From: Cellulomonas sp. SG140 | GTDB taxonomy: Bacteria > Actinomycetota > Actinomycetes > Actinomycetales > Cellulomonadaceae | DNA: 64,000 nt | Assembly: GCF_025770785.1 (NCBI RefSeq) | Contig: NZ_JANZLA010000002.1 | Coordinates: forward strand, 205,688-269,687 | Direction: 5' to 3' | Shown: piece after piece, positions 1-7,614 of the stretch | Layout: each line of letters begins with the position of its first letter | How positions within the stretch are numbered: position 1 is the first letter of the stretch | The notes under the pieces: generated by a model | Database searches by the model: none | What the model saw: only the letters and a program-made list of their open reading frames with translations | What the model was told of the DNA's origin: nothing | Translations under genes and position numbers: made by a program

Positions 1-63
1 CGACGAGGCCGCGCGGGCGCGCCCGGACGGGCGCACGGCGAGGGCGGTCGGAGCGTGCTGCAC
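1..63 (-). CDS. possible 5' end of a gene running off the left edge
   Basis: On the minus strand a GTG at 63-61 is preceded by GGGAGG (78-73) with a 9-nt gap, and an open frame of 21 codons runs to the window edge, starting V-Q-H-A-P-T-A-L-A-V-R-P. The fragment is too short to recognise any family. The only support is the ribosome binding site and the absence of a stop; the high G+C content makes open frames common, so this may be chance. Confidence 0.2.
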   Translation of the reverse strand, partial: MQHAPTALAVRPSGRARAASS

Positions 64-98
64 GCCGATCTGCCTCCCTCGCTCGGGCGGGTGCCAGG

Positions 99-112
99 CC
101 TCCGATCGGAGG
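99..112. repeat. 14-bp perfect palindrome
   Basis: CCTCCGATCGGAGG is a perfect palindrome about 110 bp upstream of tRNA-Pro. It could be an operator or a small terminator stem for something upstream, but there is no U-tract. The rest of the stretch from 64 to 222 shows no gene that I can support. Confidence 0.3.
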
Positions 113-186
113 TCGACCTGGTCCGCGACGCCATGACGCTAACCGCAACCGGGAGACCCGCGCAAAGATTCCCGCCGGATCACCTC

Positions 187-192
187 TACGCT
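187..192 (+). promoter_or_regulatory. -10 box of the tRNA-Pro promoter
   Basis: TACGCT matches the actinobacterial TANNNT -10 pattern and sits 30 nt before the mature tRNA 5' end. No clear -35 hexamer is visible 17-18 nt further upstream. Confidence 0.4.
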
Positions 193-222
193 GGTCCCTG
201 CGCGGGACGCCGTCCGGCGTGA

Positions 223-296
223 CGGGGTGTGGCGCAGGTTGGTAGCGCGTCCGCTTTGGGAGCGGAAGGTCGCCGGTTCGAATCCGACCACCCCGA
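223..296 (+). tRNA. tRNA-Pro (anticodon TGG)
   Basis: A complete cloverleaf is visible. The acceptor arms are CGGGGTG (223-229) and CACCCCG (289-295) with discriminator A at 296. The D-arm is GCGC...GCGC, the anticodon stem TCCGC/GCGGA encloses a TTTGGGA loop giving TGG, and the T-arm carries GGTTCGAATCC. CCA is not encoded; CCGG follows. It reads CCN proline codons. The downstream GAF-ANTAR gene starts 39 bp later on the same strand and may be read from the same promoter. Confidence 0.97.
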
Positions 297-335
297 CCGG
301 CACCGTCGAGGCGCCCGAGGCTGCGAGGTGAGCGG

Positions 336-1031
336 ATGGACGACGAGCGCAGGCCGGTCGACCAGCAGCTCTACGACCTGCTCGACGAGCAGCTGGGGGC
401 GTTCACGTCCGGCGCCGCCGTGGTGCTGGGTGGGCAGGCGTCGTGCAGCGTGATGCTGCGGCTCGAGGGGGGCGTGCGGCGCTCGGCCAGCAGCGACCCG
501 CTCGCGGCGGCGTGCGACGAGGTCGAGCTCGCCGTCGACGAGGGGCCCTGCCTCGACGCCCTCGAGACCGGTCTGGTGATGCTGGTCGACGACCTCGACG
601 CCGAGGACCGGTGGCCGGCGTGGACGCGCACGGCCCGTGCCGCAGGCTTCCGGTCCTCCGGGGGCTTCCCGGTGCACCTGCGCAGCGAGGCGGCCGTCGC
701 GGTGAACGTCTACCGACCGGGACCCGGGCCGTGGGACCGGGACAGCCTGGTCCGTGCCGACGTCTACGCGCAGCAGCTCGGCCGGGTCGTCGACCTCTGC
801 CTGGACCTGCGCGAGGCGAACGGACGGCGCCACGCCCTGGAGGACGCCCTGGCCGCGCAGGCGTCCATCGACCAGGCGATCGGCGCGATCATGGCGACGA
901 AGCACTGCGACGCGTCTGCCGCCTTCGCCATGCTGATCGCGGCGGCTCGGGACGGCCGCTCCGACCTGAGCGACGTGGCGGTGCAGGTCCTCGAAGCGCT
1001 GGTGGAGCGGCGGCCCGGCGGACCGCTCTGA
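336..1031 (+). CDS. GAF and ANTAR domain RNA-binding regulator
   Basis: A 231-residue protein with an N-terminal GAF-like sensor region (about residues 15-150) and a C-terminal ANTAR domain (about 165-225). The ANTAR part shows the usual alanine-rich helices with conserved S-I-D-Q-A-I-G-A-I-M, then A-F-A-M-L, then D-L-S-D-V-A. ANTAR domains bind paired hexanucleotide-loop hairpins in mRNA leaders and act by antitermination, so this is a cytoplasmic post-initiation regulator; the ligand of the GAF domain cannot be told. The ATG is chosen because GAGGTG lies 5 nt before it. GAF-ANTAR proteins are common in actinobacteria, usually in several copies, and the RNA target need not be nearby. It is alone between tRNA-Pro and the convergent helicase gene. 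Confidence 0.85.
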   Translation: MDDERRPVDQQLYDLLDEQLGAFTSGAAVVLGGQASCSVMLRLEGGVRRSASSDPLAAACDEVELAVDEGPCLDALETGLVMLVDDLDAEDRWPAWTRTARAAGFRSSGGFPVHLRSEAAVAVNVYRPGPGPWDRDSLVRADVYAQQLGRVVDLCLDLREANGRRHALEDALAAQASIDQAIGAIMATKHCDASAAFAMLIAAARDGRSDLSDVAVQVLEALVERRPGGPL

Positions 1032-1159
1032 GCGGATGCGCCGGGCGCGCCGTCCGACGTCAGAACGGCCGGGCCAGGCCCCTCGGCGTGCGGTCGCCCG
1101 TCGCGAGTCGTCGGCCGCGACACCGGTGGACGGGTTCGCGACCGCCGCGACGTCGGCGC

Positions 1160-2626
1160 TCAGCGGCTCCCGCTGCGCCGACCCCGCCGCGCGCCGCCGG
1201 CCGAGAACGCAGCCGCTCCGCCGGTCGAGTGCGCAGCTGCTCCGCCGGTAGCCGCGGCGCGCGGTGCCGGACGGCCCGTGGCTGTCGTGCCACCGACCGG
1301 CCGGTCCTGCGCGCCGGCAGCCGATGCCGTCGTCCGGCCGCCGCGAGGGTCCGCACCCGATGCGGCAGAGCCGCGGCGTCGTCGGGAACCCCGCCCCGTC
1401 GGCGCCGCGCCGGAACGCGGTGCGGCGGGCTGGACGGACGGCGCCGGACGGTGCACGCGCGCGGCGGGCTCGCCGACCAGCGCGCGCACCTGCGGCGAGT
1501 CGGCGGTCACGGCCTGCAGCGGGGCGTGCACGGCAGCCCGGCGCAGCAGCGTGGCCACGTCGTGCCGCTGCTCGGGCAGCGTGACGGTCACGACCGTGCC
1601 GGCCGCGCCCGCGCGTGCGGTCCGTCCGGACCGGTGCAGGTAGGCCTTGTGCTCCGTCGGCGGGTCGACGTGCACCACGAGCGGCACGTCGTCGACGTGC
1701 ACGCCGCGGGCCGCCACGTCGGTGGCCACCAGCACGCGTACCTCGCCGCTGCGGAAGGCCGCCAGGTTCCGGTCGCGGGCCGCCTGGGACAGGTTGCCCT
1801 GCAGGTCCACCGCGGGGATGCCGTCGGCGGTCAGCTGCTTCGCCAGGCGCTTGGCGACGTGCTTGGTGCGCACGAACAGGATGGTGCGCTCCTCACCGGA
1901 GGCCAGCGCCTCGACCAGCCGCTTCTTCGCATCGGCGTCGGGCACGCCGAACACCGCGTGCTCCAGCAGCTCCACCGCGTTGGTCGCGTCGTCGACCGAG
2001 TGGGTGGTGGGGGAGGAGAGGAAGCGACGGACCAGCTTGTCCACGCCGTTGTCCAGCGTCGCGGAGAACAGCAGCCGCTGACCGCCGGCCGGCGTGGCGG
2101 CGAGGATGCGGGTGACAGCCGGGAGGAAGCCGAGGTCGGCCATGTGGTCCGCCTCGTCGAGCACGGTGACGCGGACCGCGCTGAGCCGGACGTGGCCCTG
2201 CCTCATCAGGTCCTCGAGGCGCCCAGGGCACGCGACCACCACGTCGACGCCGGCCTGCAGGGCCTGGACCTGCCGGTGCTGCGAGACGCCGCCGAAGACG
2301 GTGGTCACGGTGTGGCCCGTCGCGGCGAGCAGCGGCTCGAACGTCGCCGCGATCTGGGTGGCGAGCTCACGGGTGGGCGCCAGCACGAGCGCGGTCGGGT
2401 GCCCCGCCCTCGCCCTGGTCCCTGCGGACGCCAGCCGGGCGACCACGGGAAGGGCGAACGCGAGCGTCTTGCCGCTACCGGTGCGGCCGCGGCCGAGCAC
2501 GTCCCGGCCGGCGAGCGTGTCGGGGAGGGTGTCGCGCTGGATGGGGAACGGCTCGTCGATGCCCTGCGCGTGCAGGACGGAGACGAGGCGGGCGGGGACG
2601 CCGAGGGCGTCGAAGGAGGAGGACAT
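1160..2626 (-). CDS. DEAD-box ATP-dependent RNA helicase
   Basis: A 488-residue helicase that unwinds RNA duplexes using ATP, probably in ribosome assembly or mRNA turnover. All core motifs are intact: Q motif with FPIQ near 27-30, motif I GRGRTGSGKT at 45-54, PTREL at 84-88, motif II DEAD at 157-160, motif III SAT at 188-190, motif V with ATDVAARG and motif VI HRSGRTAR. After the core (about residue 375) comes a low-complexity tail rich in G, A and R ending in RRGRRSGSR, typical of RNA-contacting tails. It resembles the RhlE/CsdA-like group, but the symbol cannot be assigned. A minus-strand -10 (TAGGCT, 2798-2793) lies about 165 nt upstream of the start, giving a long leader with two hairpins, which would suit cold or auto-regulation. 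Confidence 0.93.
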   Translation of the reverse strand: MSSSFDALGVPARLVSVLHAQGIDEPFPIQRDTLPDTLAGRDVLGRGRTGSGKTLAFALPVVARLASAGTRARAGHPTALVLAPTRELATQIAATFEPLLAATGHTVTTVFGGVSQHRQVQALQAGVDVVVACPGRLEDLMRQGHVRLSAVRVTVLDEADHMADLGFLPAVTRILAATPAGGQRLLFSATLDNGVDKLVRRFLSSPTTHSVDDATNAVELLEHAVFGVPDADAKKRLVEALASGEERTILFVRTKHVAKRLAKQLTADGIPAVDLQGNLSQAARDRNLAAFRSGEVRVLVATDVAARGVHVDDVPLVVHVDPPTEHKAYLHRSGRTARAGAAGTVVTVTLPEQRHDVATLLRRAAVHAPLQAVTADSPQVRALVGEPAARVHRPAPSVQPAAPRSGAAPTGRGSRRRRGSAASGADPRGGRTTASAAGAQDRPVGGTTATGRPAPRAAATGGAAAHSTGGAAAFSAGGARRGRRSGSR

Positions 2627-2687
2627 GGACTGCTTTCACGAGAGGGGCGCTGCGACGCGCTGATGGGGACCGTGCGGGACACGCGCA

Positions 2688-2743
2688 CCCCGGCGGCAGC
2701 CGGGGGCGGTTCGCCGTCGATCCGCGTCTGGGCACCGGGTGCC
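2688..2743 (-). promoter_or_regulatory. structured leader of the helicase mRNA
   Basis: Two perfect hairpins lie between the helicase start codon and its likely -10 (2793-2798): CCCCGGC/GCCGGGG (2688-2694 and 2699-2705, 4-nt loop) and GGCACC/GGTGCC (2731-2736 and 2738-2743). The stretch 2627-2957 otherwise contains no gene. On the plus strand TAGCAT near 2922-2927 is a candidate -10 for the transporter gene that follows. Confidence 0.35.
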
Positions 2744-2957
2744 GCAGGGAGCGTTCGTCGACGCGAGGCGCAGGAGTACGCCGGGTGGCCCCAGCCTACC
2801 TGCTGGCGCACGCGAGCCCCGCCGGGGCAGCGGGGCGGACACCCCAGCCGGGCATGCGTACGTGCTCTGACCTGCGCATCTCCTCACCGAGCGACCTCGG
2901 CGGTGCCGACTTAGCATCGAGCCCCAAGGGGGCGACCGGTCGATCGCGGAGGCAACA

Positions 2958-4331
2958 GTGAGCCAGACCCGTCCACACTCGCAGGACGTGCCGCCTCAGC
3001 TCGACGTCGGCACCCCGGAGGAGCCGGGCAGCCACGGCAAGCGTCGGTCCCCGGTCGCGCGGTTCTTCGGGGTGCTCGGTCCGGGGCTGGTCACGGGAGC
3101 GGCGGACGACGACCCGTCCGGCATCGCCACCTACGCCCAGGCCGGTGCGACGTTCCGCTACAGCATGCTGTGGACGTCGATCGTGACGTTCCCCCTGATG
3201 GCGGCCACGCAGGAGATCTGCGACCGGATGGCGCAGGCCACCGGGGACAGCTTCGGCAAGCTGATCCGACGCAAGTTCCCGCGCTCGCTGCGGCTCGTGA
3301 TCGGCGTGCTGCTGGTGGCGTTGATCGTCGCGAACGTCGTCAACGTGGCCGCCGACCTGATGGCGATCGGCCAGGGGATGCAGCTGCTGCACGCGGGTCC
3401 CGCGCCGGTCTGGAGCGCGGTGGCCGGCGTCGCGATCCTGGGCGCCGTGGTGGCCGGCTCGTTCGAGCTGATCGGCCGGGTGTTCAAGTGGTTGTGCCTG
3501 GTGCTGCTGGTCTACATCGGCGTGCTCTTCGTGGCCGACGTGGACTGGGCGCAGGTGCTGCGGGGCTTCGCCGGCATGAGCATCCAGCTCACGCCGGACT
3601 ACCTCGGCCTGACGGTGGCCGTGCTCGGCACCACCATCTCGCCCTACATGTTCTTCTGGCAGACCGCCCAGCGCGTCGAGCAGCTGCGTGCCGAGGACCT
3701 CGGCGGCGACAAGGCCCCGCGACTGGCCGACCGCACGCCGAGCGCGGCCCGGCGCAAGCTGCGCAACGGCCGGATCGATGTGATCGCCGGGATGGCGTTC
3801 TCGCAGCTGATCATGTTCGCGATCATCACCGCGACGGCCGCGACGCTCGGCAAGGCGGGCACCCACGTGAGCACCGCCGCGGACGCGGCCAAGGCTCTCG
3901 CGCCCATCGCCGGCGCCGGCTCCACGGTGCTGTTCGCCGTCGGGTTCGTCGGCTCGGCGGTGCTGGCCATCCCGGTGCTGGCCGCCTCGGGTGCCGCCGG
4001 GATCGCGGGCCTGGCGAACCAGGAGTGGGGCCTGGAGCGGAGCCCCCGACGAGCGCCGCTGTTCTACGTCGTGCTCGCCGCCGGCATCGTCGGCGGCACC
4101 CTGATGAGCGTGGTCAGCTCCGACCCGATCGGGCTGCTGGTGCTCAGCGCCATCCTCAACGGGATCGCGGCCGGCCCGTTCCTGGTGGTGATGATGCTGA
4201 TCTCCCGGGACCGGCGGATCATGCGCGAGTACACCAACGGGCGGCTGGCGGCGGTGCTCGGCTGGACCACCACGGTGCTGATGTGCGTGGCCGGCGCCTA
4301 CGGCATCTGGTACACCGTCACCAACGGCTGA
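2958..4331 (+). CDS. Nramp-related metal transporter with non-canonical ion site
   Basis: A 457-residue, polytopic inner-membrane protein of the Nramp (SLC11) superfamily, with an approximately 35-residue hydrophilic N-terminus and about eleven hydrophobic segments. Classical Nramp proteins coordinate Mn or Fe with DPGN in TM1 and a Met-Pro-His motif in TM6. Here TM1 carries DPSG (residues 52-55, within DDDPSGIATY) and TM6 reads I-S-P-Y-M-F-F-W without the Met or His. The protein therefore belongs to a divergent clade whose substrate may not be Mn or Fe. The GTG start is chosen because GGAGG lies 6 nt upstream. The gene is monocistronic: a 9-bp hairpin at 4433-4454 follows. A manganese-type DtxR regulator is present at 54.9 kb, but nothing links the two. 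Confidence 0.88.
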   Translation: MSQTRPHSQDVPPQLDVGTPEEPGSHGKRRSPVARFFGVLGPGLVTGAADDDPSGIATYAQAGATFRYSMLWTSIVTFPLMAATQEICDRMAQATGDSFGKLIRRKFPRSLRLVIGVLLVALIVANVVNVAADLMAIGQGMQLLHAGPAPVWSAVAGVAILGAVVAGSFELIGRVFKWLCLVLLVYIGVLFVADVDWAQVLRGFAGMSIQLTPDYLGLTVAVLGTTISPYMFFWQTAQRVEQLRAEDLGGDKAPRLADRTPSAARRKLRNGRIDVIAGMAFSQLIMFAIITATAATLGKAGTHVSTAADAAKALAPIAGAGSTVLFAVGFVGSAVLAIPVLAASGAAGIAGLANQEWGLERSPRRAPLFYVVLAAGIVGGTLMSVVSSDPIGLLVLSAILNGIAAGPFLVVMMLISRDRRIMREYTNGRLAAVLGWTTTVLMCVAGAYGIWYTVTNG

Positions 4332-4374
4332 GCCGATGTGCACCGTTTCGGTGCCGCTCCACGGGTGCACCGCG

Positions 4375-4380
4375 TAGGGT
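4375..4380 (+). promoter_or_regulatory. candidate -10 for the mannosyltransferase gene
   Basis: TAGGGT fits TANNNT and lies 137 nt before the GTG at 4518. If used, the mRNA would have a leader containing the 4433-4454 hairpin. Confidence 0.3.
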
Positions 4381-4432
4381 CGGCGGCATCGACGGAGGCG
4401 CACCACCGCGCACCGTCACCCGTTGACCTGCT

Positions 4433-4454
4433 CTCGGCGGGCGCACCCGCCGAG
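4433..4454 (+). terminator. hairpin between the transporter and mannosyltransferase genes
   Basis: CTCGGCGGG and CCCGCCGAG form a perfect 9-bp stem with a CGCA loop. There is no U-tract, as is common in high-G+C actinobacteria. It may end the transporter transcript or act as leader structure for the next gene. Confidence 0.45.
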
Positions 4455-4517
4455 GCGTCGGCCGTGCGACCGGGCCCGGAGCAGCGGTCGGGCGCTCGCC
4501 CGTGGAGGTTGTGCGGC

Positions 4518-5957
4518 GTGACCAGTACGTCCACCCGCAGTCCGCGCCGCACCGCTACCGCGCTGGCGCGGACCCGGTCCGGCGCACCCGGTCCGCTGGA
4601 CCGACCGCCGGGTCCGGTCGCGCGCCGGATGAACACCCTGGTCCGGGCGCTGGCCGCCAGCTGGGTGTCCGACCCCCGCGTGGCGGTGTCGCTCGCCGGT
4701 GCGGGCCTGGCGCTCGGGATGCTGCTCGGCGCGACCGCTCCCAACGCCGAGGCGATCGGCGTGCACCTGCCCCTGTCCCTGCTGCCGTCGCTGTCGGGCC
4801 ACACCGTCCTGGCCAGCCTGATGCTCTACGCCGCGGAGATCCTCGCCGGGCTGGGGCTGGCCGGGATGATCTGGGCGAACAGCAAGGGCTGGCGACCTGA
4901 TCCCCGGCACCTCCTCGTCGCCTCGGCCGTGGTGGTGGCCGTCATGGTGTGCCTGACGCCGGTCGGCTCGTCCGACGTGGCGAGCTACGCGGTGTACGGA
5001 CGCATCGCCGCGCAGGGTGGCAACCCGTACGTCACCAGCCCGCTCGCGTGGGGTGAGGCGGCGTACCTGGACCCCGTCGGCATGATGTGGAAGAACCAGC
5101 CGTCCGTGTACGGCCCCGTCGCCACGCTGCTGCAGTCGTTCGCCGCCTGGGTCGGCGGCAGCGACGTCGCGACGACCGTCCTGGCGTGGATGGTGCTGAA
5201 CGGGCTGGTCTTCCTCGGCGTCGGGGTGCTCCTGCTGCGGACGTCCGACGACCCGGTGCGCGCCACGCTGTTCTGGACCGCGAACCCGGTGCTGATCCTC
5301 GCGCTGGTCGGTGGGGGTCACCTGGACACCCTGGTCGCCGCCGCGGCCGTGGGCGCGATCCAGGTCGCGCGGAAGCTGCGGTCCGGCTGGGGCGACGTGC
5401 TCGCCGGCGTCCTGGTGGGCCTCGGGAGCGGCGTGAAGATCTCCGCGGTGCTGATCGGCCTCGGCCTCGCGTGGCCGCTGGCGGCGCGGCGGCAGTGGGG
5501 CCGGCTGGTGCGGATGTCCGCGGCCGCGACAGCCGCGCTGGTGCTGCCGTACACGTTCTACGGCACCAGTGCGCTCGGCCCGCTGCTGCACGGGCTGCAG
5601 CTGGTGACGTGGCCGTCCCCGTGGCGGCTGGTCGAGATCACCGGACGGGCTCTCGGCGTGAGCGAGGCGGCGATGATGCACGGCATCAGCCTCCTGTGGC
5701 CGCTGGCGCTCCTGGTGGTGGCGTGGCTGCTCAACCAGAGGATCGCGGGGGACCAGCCCCGCGAGGTCGTCTGGCCCTTCGTGCTGGTGTTCGCCTGGAT
5801 CCTCGTGGCCCCATGGGTGTTCGCCTGGTACACCGCGGTGGCATGGGCGGCGCTGAGCCAGGTGCCGCGCAACCGGATGACGCGCTGGTTGACGCTGGTG
5901 ACCGTGATCCTGGCGCTGTTCCTGTCCAGCGGCGGGCACCCGATGCCCGTGCGGTGA
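4518..5957 (+). CDS. polyprenol-phosphate-mannose-dependent mannosyltransferase (MptB/DUF2029-like)
   Basis: A 479-residue integral membrane glycosyltransferase of the GT-C type. It has a basic N-terminal tail of about 45 residues, then roughly ten or more hydrophobic segments. The early extracytoplasmic loop has the conserved acidic region S-S-D-V-A-S-Y-A-V-Y-G-R followed by G-G-N-P-Y, then S-V-Y-G-P-V, as in MptB-type enzymes that add alpha-1,6 mannose from polyprenyl-phosphomannose to cell-envelope lipoglycans. I place the start at GTG 4518 because GGAGG (4504-4508) lies 9 nt before it; a longer frame from 4338 runs through the hairpin and has no ribosome binding site. The membrane location and donor are family inference; the acceptor is unknown. 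Confidence 0.8.
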   Translation: MTSTSTRSPRRTATALARTRSGAPGPLDRPPGPVARRMNTLVRALAASWVSDPRVAVSLAGAGLALGMLLGATAPNAEAIGVHLPLSLLPSLSGHTVLASLMLYAAEILAGLGLAGMIWANSKGWRPDPRHLLVASAVVVAVMVCLTPVGSSDVASYAVYGRIAAQGGNPYVTSPLAWGEAAYLDPVGMMWKNQPSVYGPVATLLQSFAAWVGGSDVATTVLAWMVLNGLVFLGVGVLLLRTSDDPVRATLFWTANPVLILALVGGGHLDTLVAAAAVGAIQVARKLRSGWGDVLAGVLVGLGSGVKISAVLIGLGLAWPLAARRQWGRLVRMSAAATAALVLPYTFYGTSALGPLLHGLQLVTWPSPWRLVEITGRALGVSEAAMMHGISLLWPLALLVVAWLLNQRIAGDQPREVVWPFVLVFAWILVAPWVFAWYTAVAWAALSQVPRNRMTRWLTLVTVILALFLSSGGHPMPVR

Positions 5958-5981
5958 GGAGGGCGGGTGCCGGCGCGCCCG

Positions 5982-5987
5982 TACGCT
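5982..5987 (+). promoter_or_regulatory. -10 box for leaderless IclR-family gene
   Basis: TACGCT lies exactly 6 nt before the GTG at 5994, the geometry of a leaderless actinobacterial transcript. Confidence 0.6.
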
Positions 5988-5993
5988 GACCGC

Positions 5994-6824
5994 GTGGTCA
6001 CCGCCGTGGACGCCGGAGCGGCGTCCCCCCTCGAGAGCGTCGATCGCGCGTTGCGCCTCCTGGAGGCGCTCGCCTCGCACGGTGCCGACGGTGCCACCCT
6101 CGCGGAGCTCGCCACGGCGACCGGCATGCACAAGACCACCGCGCACCGCACGCTCGGTGCGCTCCGGCACCGGCAGTTCGTCCACCAGGACGGCGAGACG
6201 GGCCGGTACCGGCTCGGGCGGGCGGCGGTCGCCCTCGCCGACCGGTTCCTCGACGAGGCGAACCTGCCGTCCCTGCTGCACGGCGCGCTGGTGGCGTTGT
6301 GCTCGGCCACCGACGAGCTGGTGCACCTCGGGGTGCTGTCCGGTGCGCAGGTGGTGTACCTGGACAAGGTCGAGCCGGACCGCCCGGTGCGGGTGTGGTC
6401 CGCGGTCGGCCGCCGGCGGTGGGCGGTCACCACGGCGCTGGGCAGGGCGATGCTGGCGTACTCCGGCACGTCCCGGGAGGCGCTCGACGGGTACGTGCGG
6501 CCGACCGGTGGCGCCGGCCGCTCTGCCGAGCAGGCGGTCGAGGCCGACCACGTGTGGGACGAGCTCGAGCGTGCCCGCGCGCGCGGCTACGCCGTCGAGC
6601 AGGAGGAGAACGAGCCCGGCATCTCCTGCGTGGCCGTCCCGCTTGTCCGTGCTGCGACCGGCTCGTCCGCCGGCCTCGGTTCCCGCGCCGCAGTCGTCGG
6701 CGCCGTCAGCCTCACCGTGCCCAGCGAGCGGATGGACCAGCGGCGGGTGGAGCAGCTGTACGCGACGATCCGCGAGGTGCTCCCGCCGCTCCTGCCGGCC
6801 GGCCTGGCGCTGCCCCTCGGCTGA
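5994..6824 (+). CDS. IclR-family transcriptional regulator
   Basis: A 276-residue regulator with an N-terminal winged helix-turn-helix (about residues 10-70, with T-L-A-E-L-A-T-A-T-G-M-H-K-T-T recognition region) and a C-terminal IclR effector domain. IclR proteins bind as dimers or tetramers to inverted repeats and respond to small carboxylates. Immediate position before KDPG aldolase and KDG kinase genes suggests a KdgR-like role with 2-keto-3-deoxygluconate or its phosphate as effector. The start at 5994 is preferred because of the leaderless -10; an upstream GTG at 5967 with GGAGG only 4 nt away is the alternative. Likely target: the 9-bp inverted repeat at 6869-6908. Confidence 0.88.
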   Translation: MVTAVDAGAASPLESVDRALRLLEALASHGADGATLAELATATGMHKTTAHRTLGALRHRQFVHQDGETGRYRLGRAAVALADRFLDEANLPSLLHGALVALCSATDELVHLGVLSGAQVVYLDKVEPDRPVRVWSAVGRRRWAVTTALGRAMLAYSGTSREALDGYVRPTGGAGRSAEQAVEADHVWDELERARARGYAVEQEENEPGISCVAVPLVRAATGSSAGLGSRAAVVGAVSLTVPSERMDQRRVEQLYATIREVLPPLLPAGLALPLG

Positions 6825-6862
6825 GCCGCGCGGCAGCGGTGCACCCTCGCGCGCCGCCATGA

Positions 6863-6868
6863 CATACT
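6863..6868 (+). promoter_or_regulatory. -10 box for the aldolase operon
   Basis: CATACT differs from TATACT by one base and abuts the left arm of the inverted repeat at 6869-6908, so a bound regulator would cover the transcription start. Confidence 0.4.
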
Positions 6869-6908
6869 CGTTTCGCTGCACGCGATGGGCATTGCGACTA
6901 GCGAAACG
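6869..6908. promoter_or_regulatory. IclR operator candidate upstream of the aldolase gene
   Basis: CGTTTCGCT (6869-6877) and AGCGAAACG (6900-6908) are perfect 9-bp inverted repeats separated by 22 bp, so the arm centres are 31 bp apart, about three helical turns. It is the most A/T-rich stretch between the IclR gene and the aldolase gene and lies at the expected transcription start, consistent with repression by the adjacent IclR protein. Confidence 0.6.
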
Positions 6909-6916
6909 GACTCCCG

Positions 6917-7552
6917 GTGCCGACCATCCTCGACCAGCTCTCCGCCCACCGCCTGGTGCCCGTGGTCGTCATCGACGACGCCGCCCAGGCGGGCCCGCTC
7001 GCGCAGGCCCTGGTCGACGGCGGCCTGCCCGTCGCCGAGGTGACCTTCCGCACCGCGGCCGCCGCCGAGGCGATCCGCGCGATGAGCGATCGCGGGGACG
7101 TGCTGGTGGGCGCCGGGACGGTGCTGACACCGGCGCAGGTGGACGCCGCGGTCGCCGCCGGTGCGCACTACGTCGTCTCGCCCGGCACGGACCGCGCGGT
7201 CGTCGAGCGAGCGCAGGAGCACGGCGTGCTCGCCCTGCCCGGCGCCGTGACCGCCACGGAGGTGCAGGCGGCGCTGGCGCTCGGACTGACCACCGTGAAG
7301 TTCTTCCCGGCCGGCACGTCCGGCGGTGCCGCGGCGATCGCCGCGCTGGCCGCGCCGTTCGGCGGCATCGGCTTCGTGCCCACGGGTGGCGTCGGGCCGA
7401 AGAACCTCGGCGAGTACCTGGCGCTGCCGTCGGTCAAGGCGGTCGGCGGCTCCTGGATGGTGCCGCGCGACCGGGTGGCCGCGGGCGACCTCGCGGGGGT
7501 GCGTGACCTCGTCGCCGAGGCGGTCCGGCTCGCGTCGAGCCTGCGCCCCTGA
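6917..7552 (+). CDS. eda: 2-dehydro-3-deoxy-phosphogluconate (KDPG) aldolase
   Basis: A 211-residue class I aldolase that splits KDPG into pyruvate and glyceraldehyde 3-phosphate in the Entner-Doudoroff route. The (beta/alpha)8 barrel is full length. The Schiff-base lysine is K128 in T-T-V-K-F-F-P-A, and the catalytic glutamate is E41 in A-E-V-T-F-R-T; G-A-G-T-V-L and T-G-G-V phosphate-binding loops are present. Some members also cleave 4-hydroxy-2-oxoglutarate. The GTG start has only a weak binding site. The kinase gene follows 62 bp downstream, so both are probably one transcript under the operator at 6869-6908. Confidence 0.94.
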   Translation: MPTILDQLSAHRLVPVVVIDDAAQAGPLAQALVDGGLPVAEVTFRTAAAAEAIRAMSDRGDVLVGAGTVLTPAQVDAAVAAGAHYVVSPGTDRAVVERAQEHGVLALPGAVTATEVQAALALGLTTVKFFPAGTSGGAAAIAALAAPFGGIGFVPTGGVGPKNLGEYLALPSVKAVGGSWMVPRDRVAAGDLAGVRDLVAEAVRLASSLRP

Positions 7553-7614
7553 CCACGCCGAACCGCCCGCCCCGCAGCCCGAACCAGCGCACCGACCCAG
7601 CCGCAGGAGTGCCC

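Noticed and set aside
443..2914. 823-codon plus-strand open frame
   Set aside because: It runs antisense to the helicase gene and through the ANTAR gene in another frame, with R/A/G-rich composition typical of spurious frames in very high G+C DNA.
4338..4517. 60-residue N-terminal extension of the mannosyltransferase
   Set aside because: It spans a hairpin and has no ribosome binding site, whereas GTG 4518 has a good one.
4416..6881. 821-codon minus-strand open frame
   Set aside because: It is antisense to the mannosyltransferase and IclR genes and shows only biased R/H/Q/P composition.
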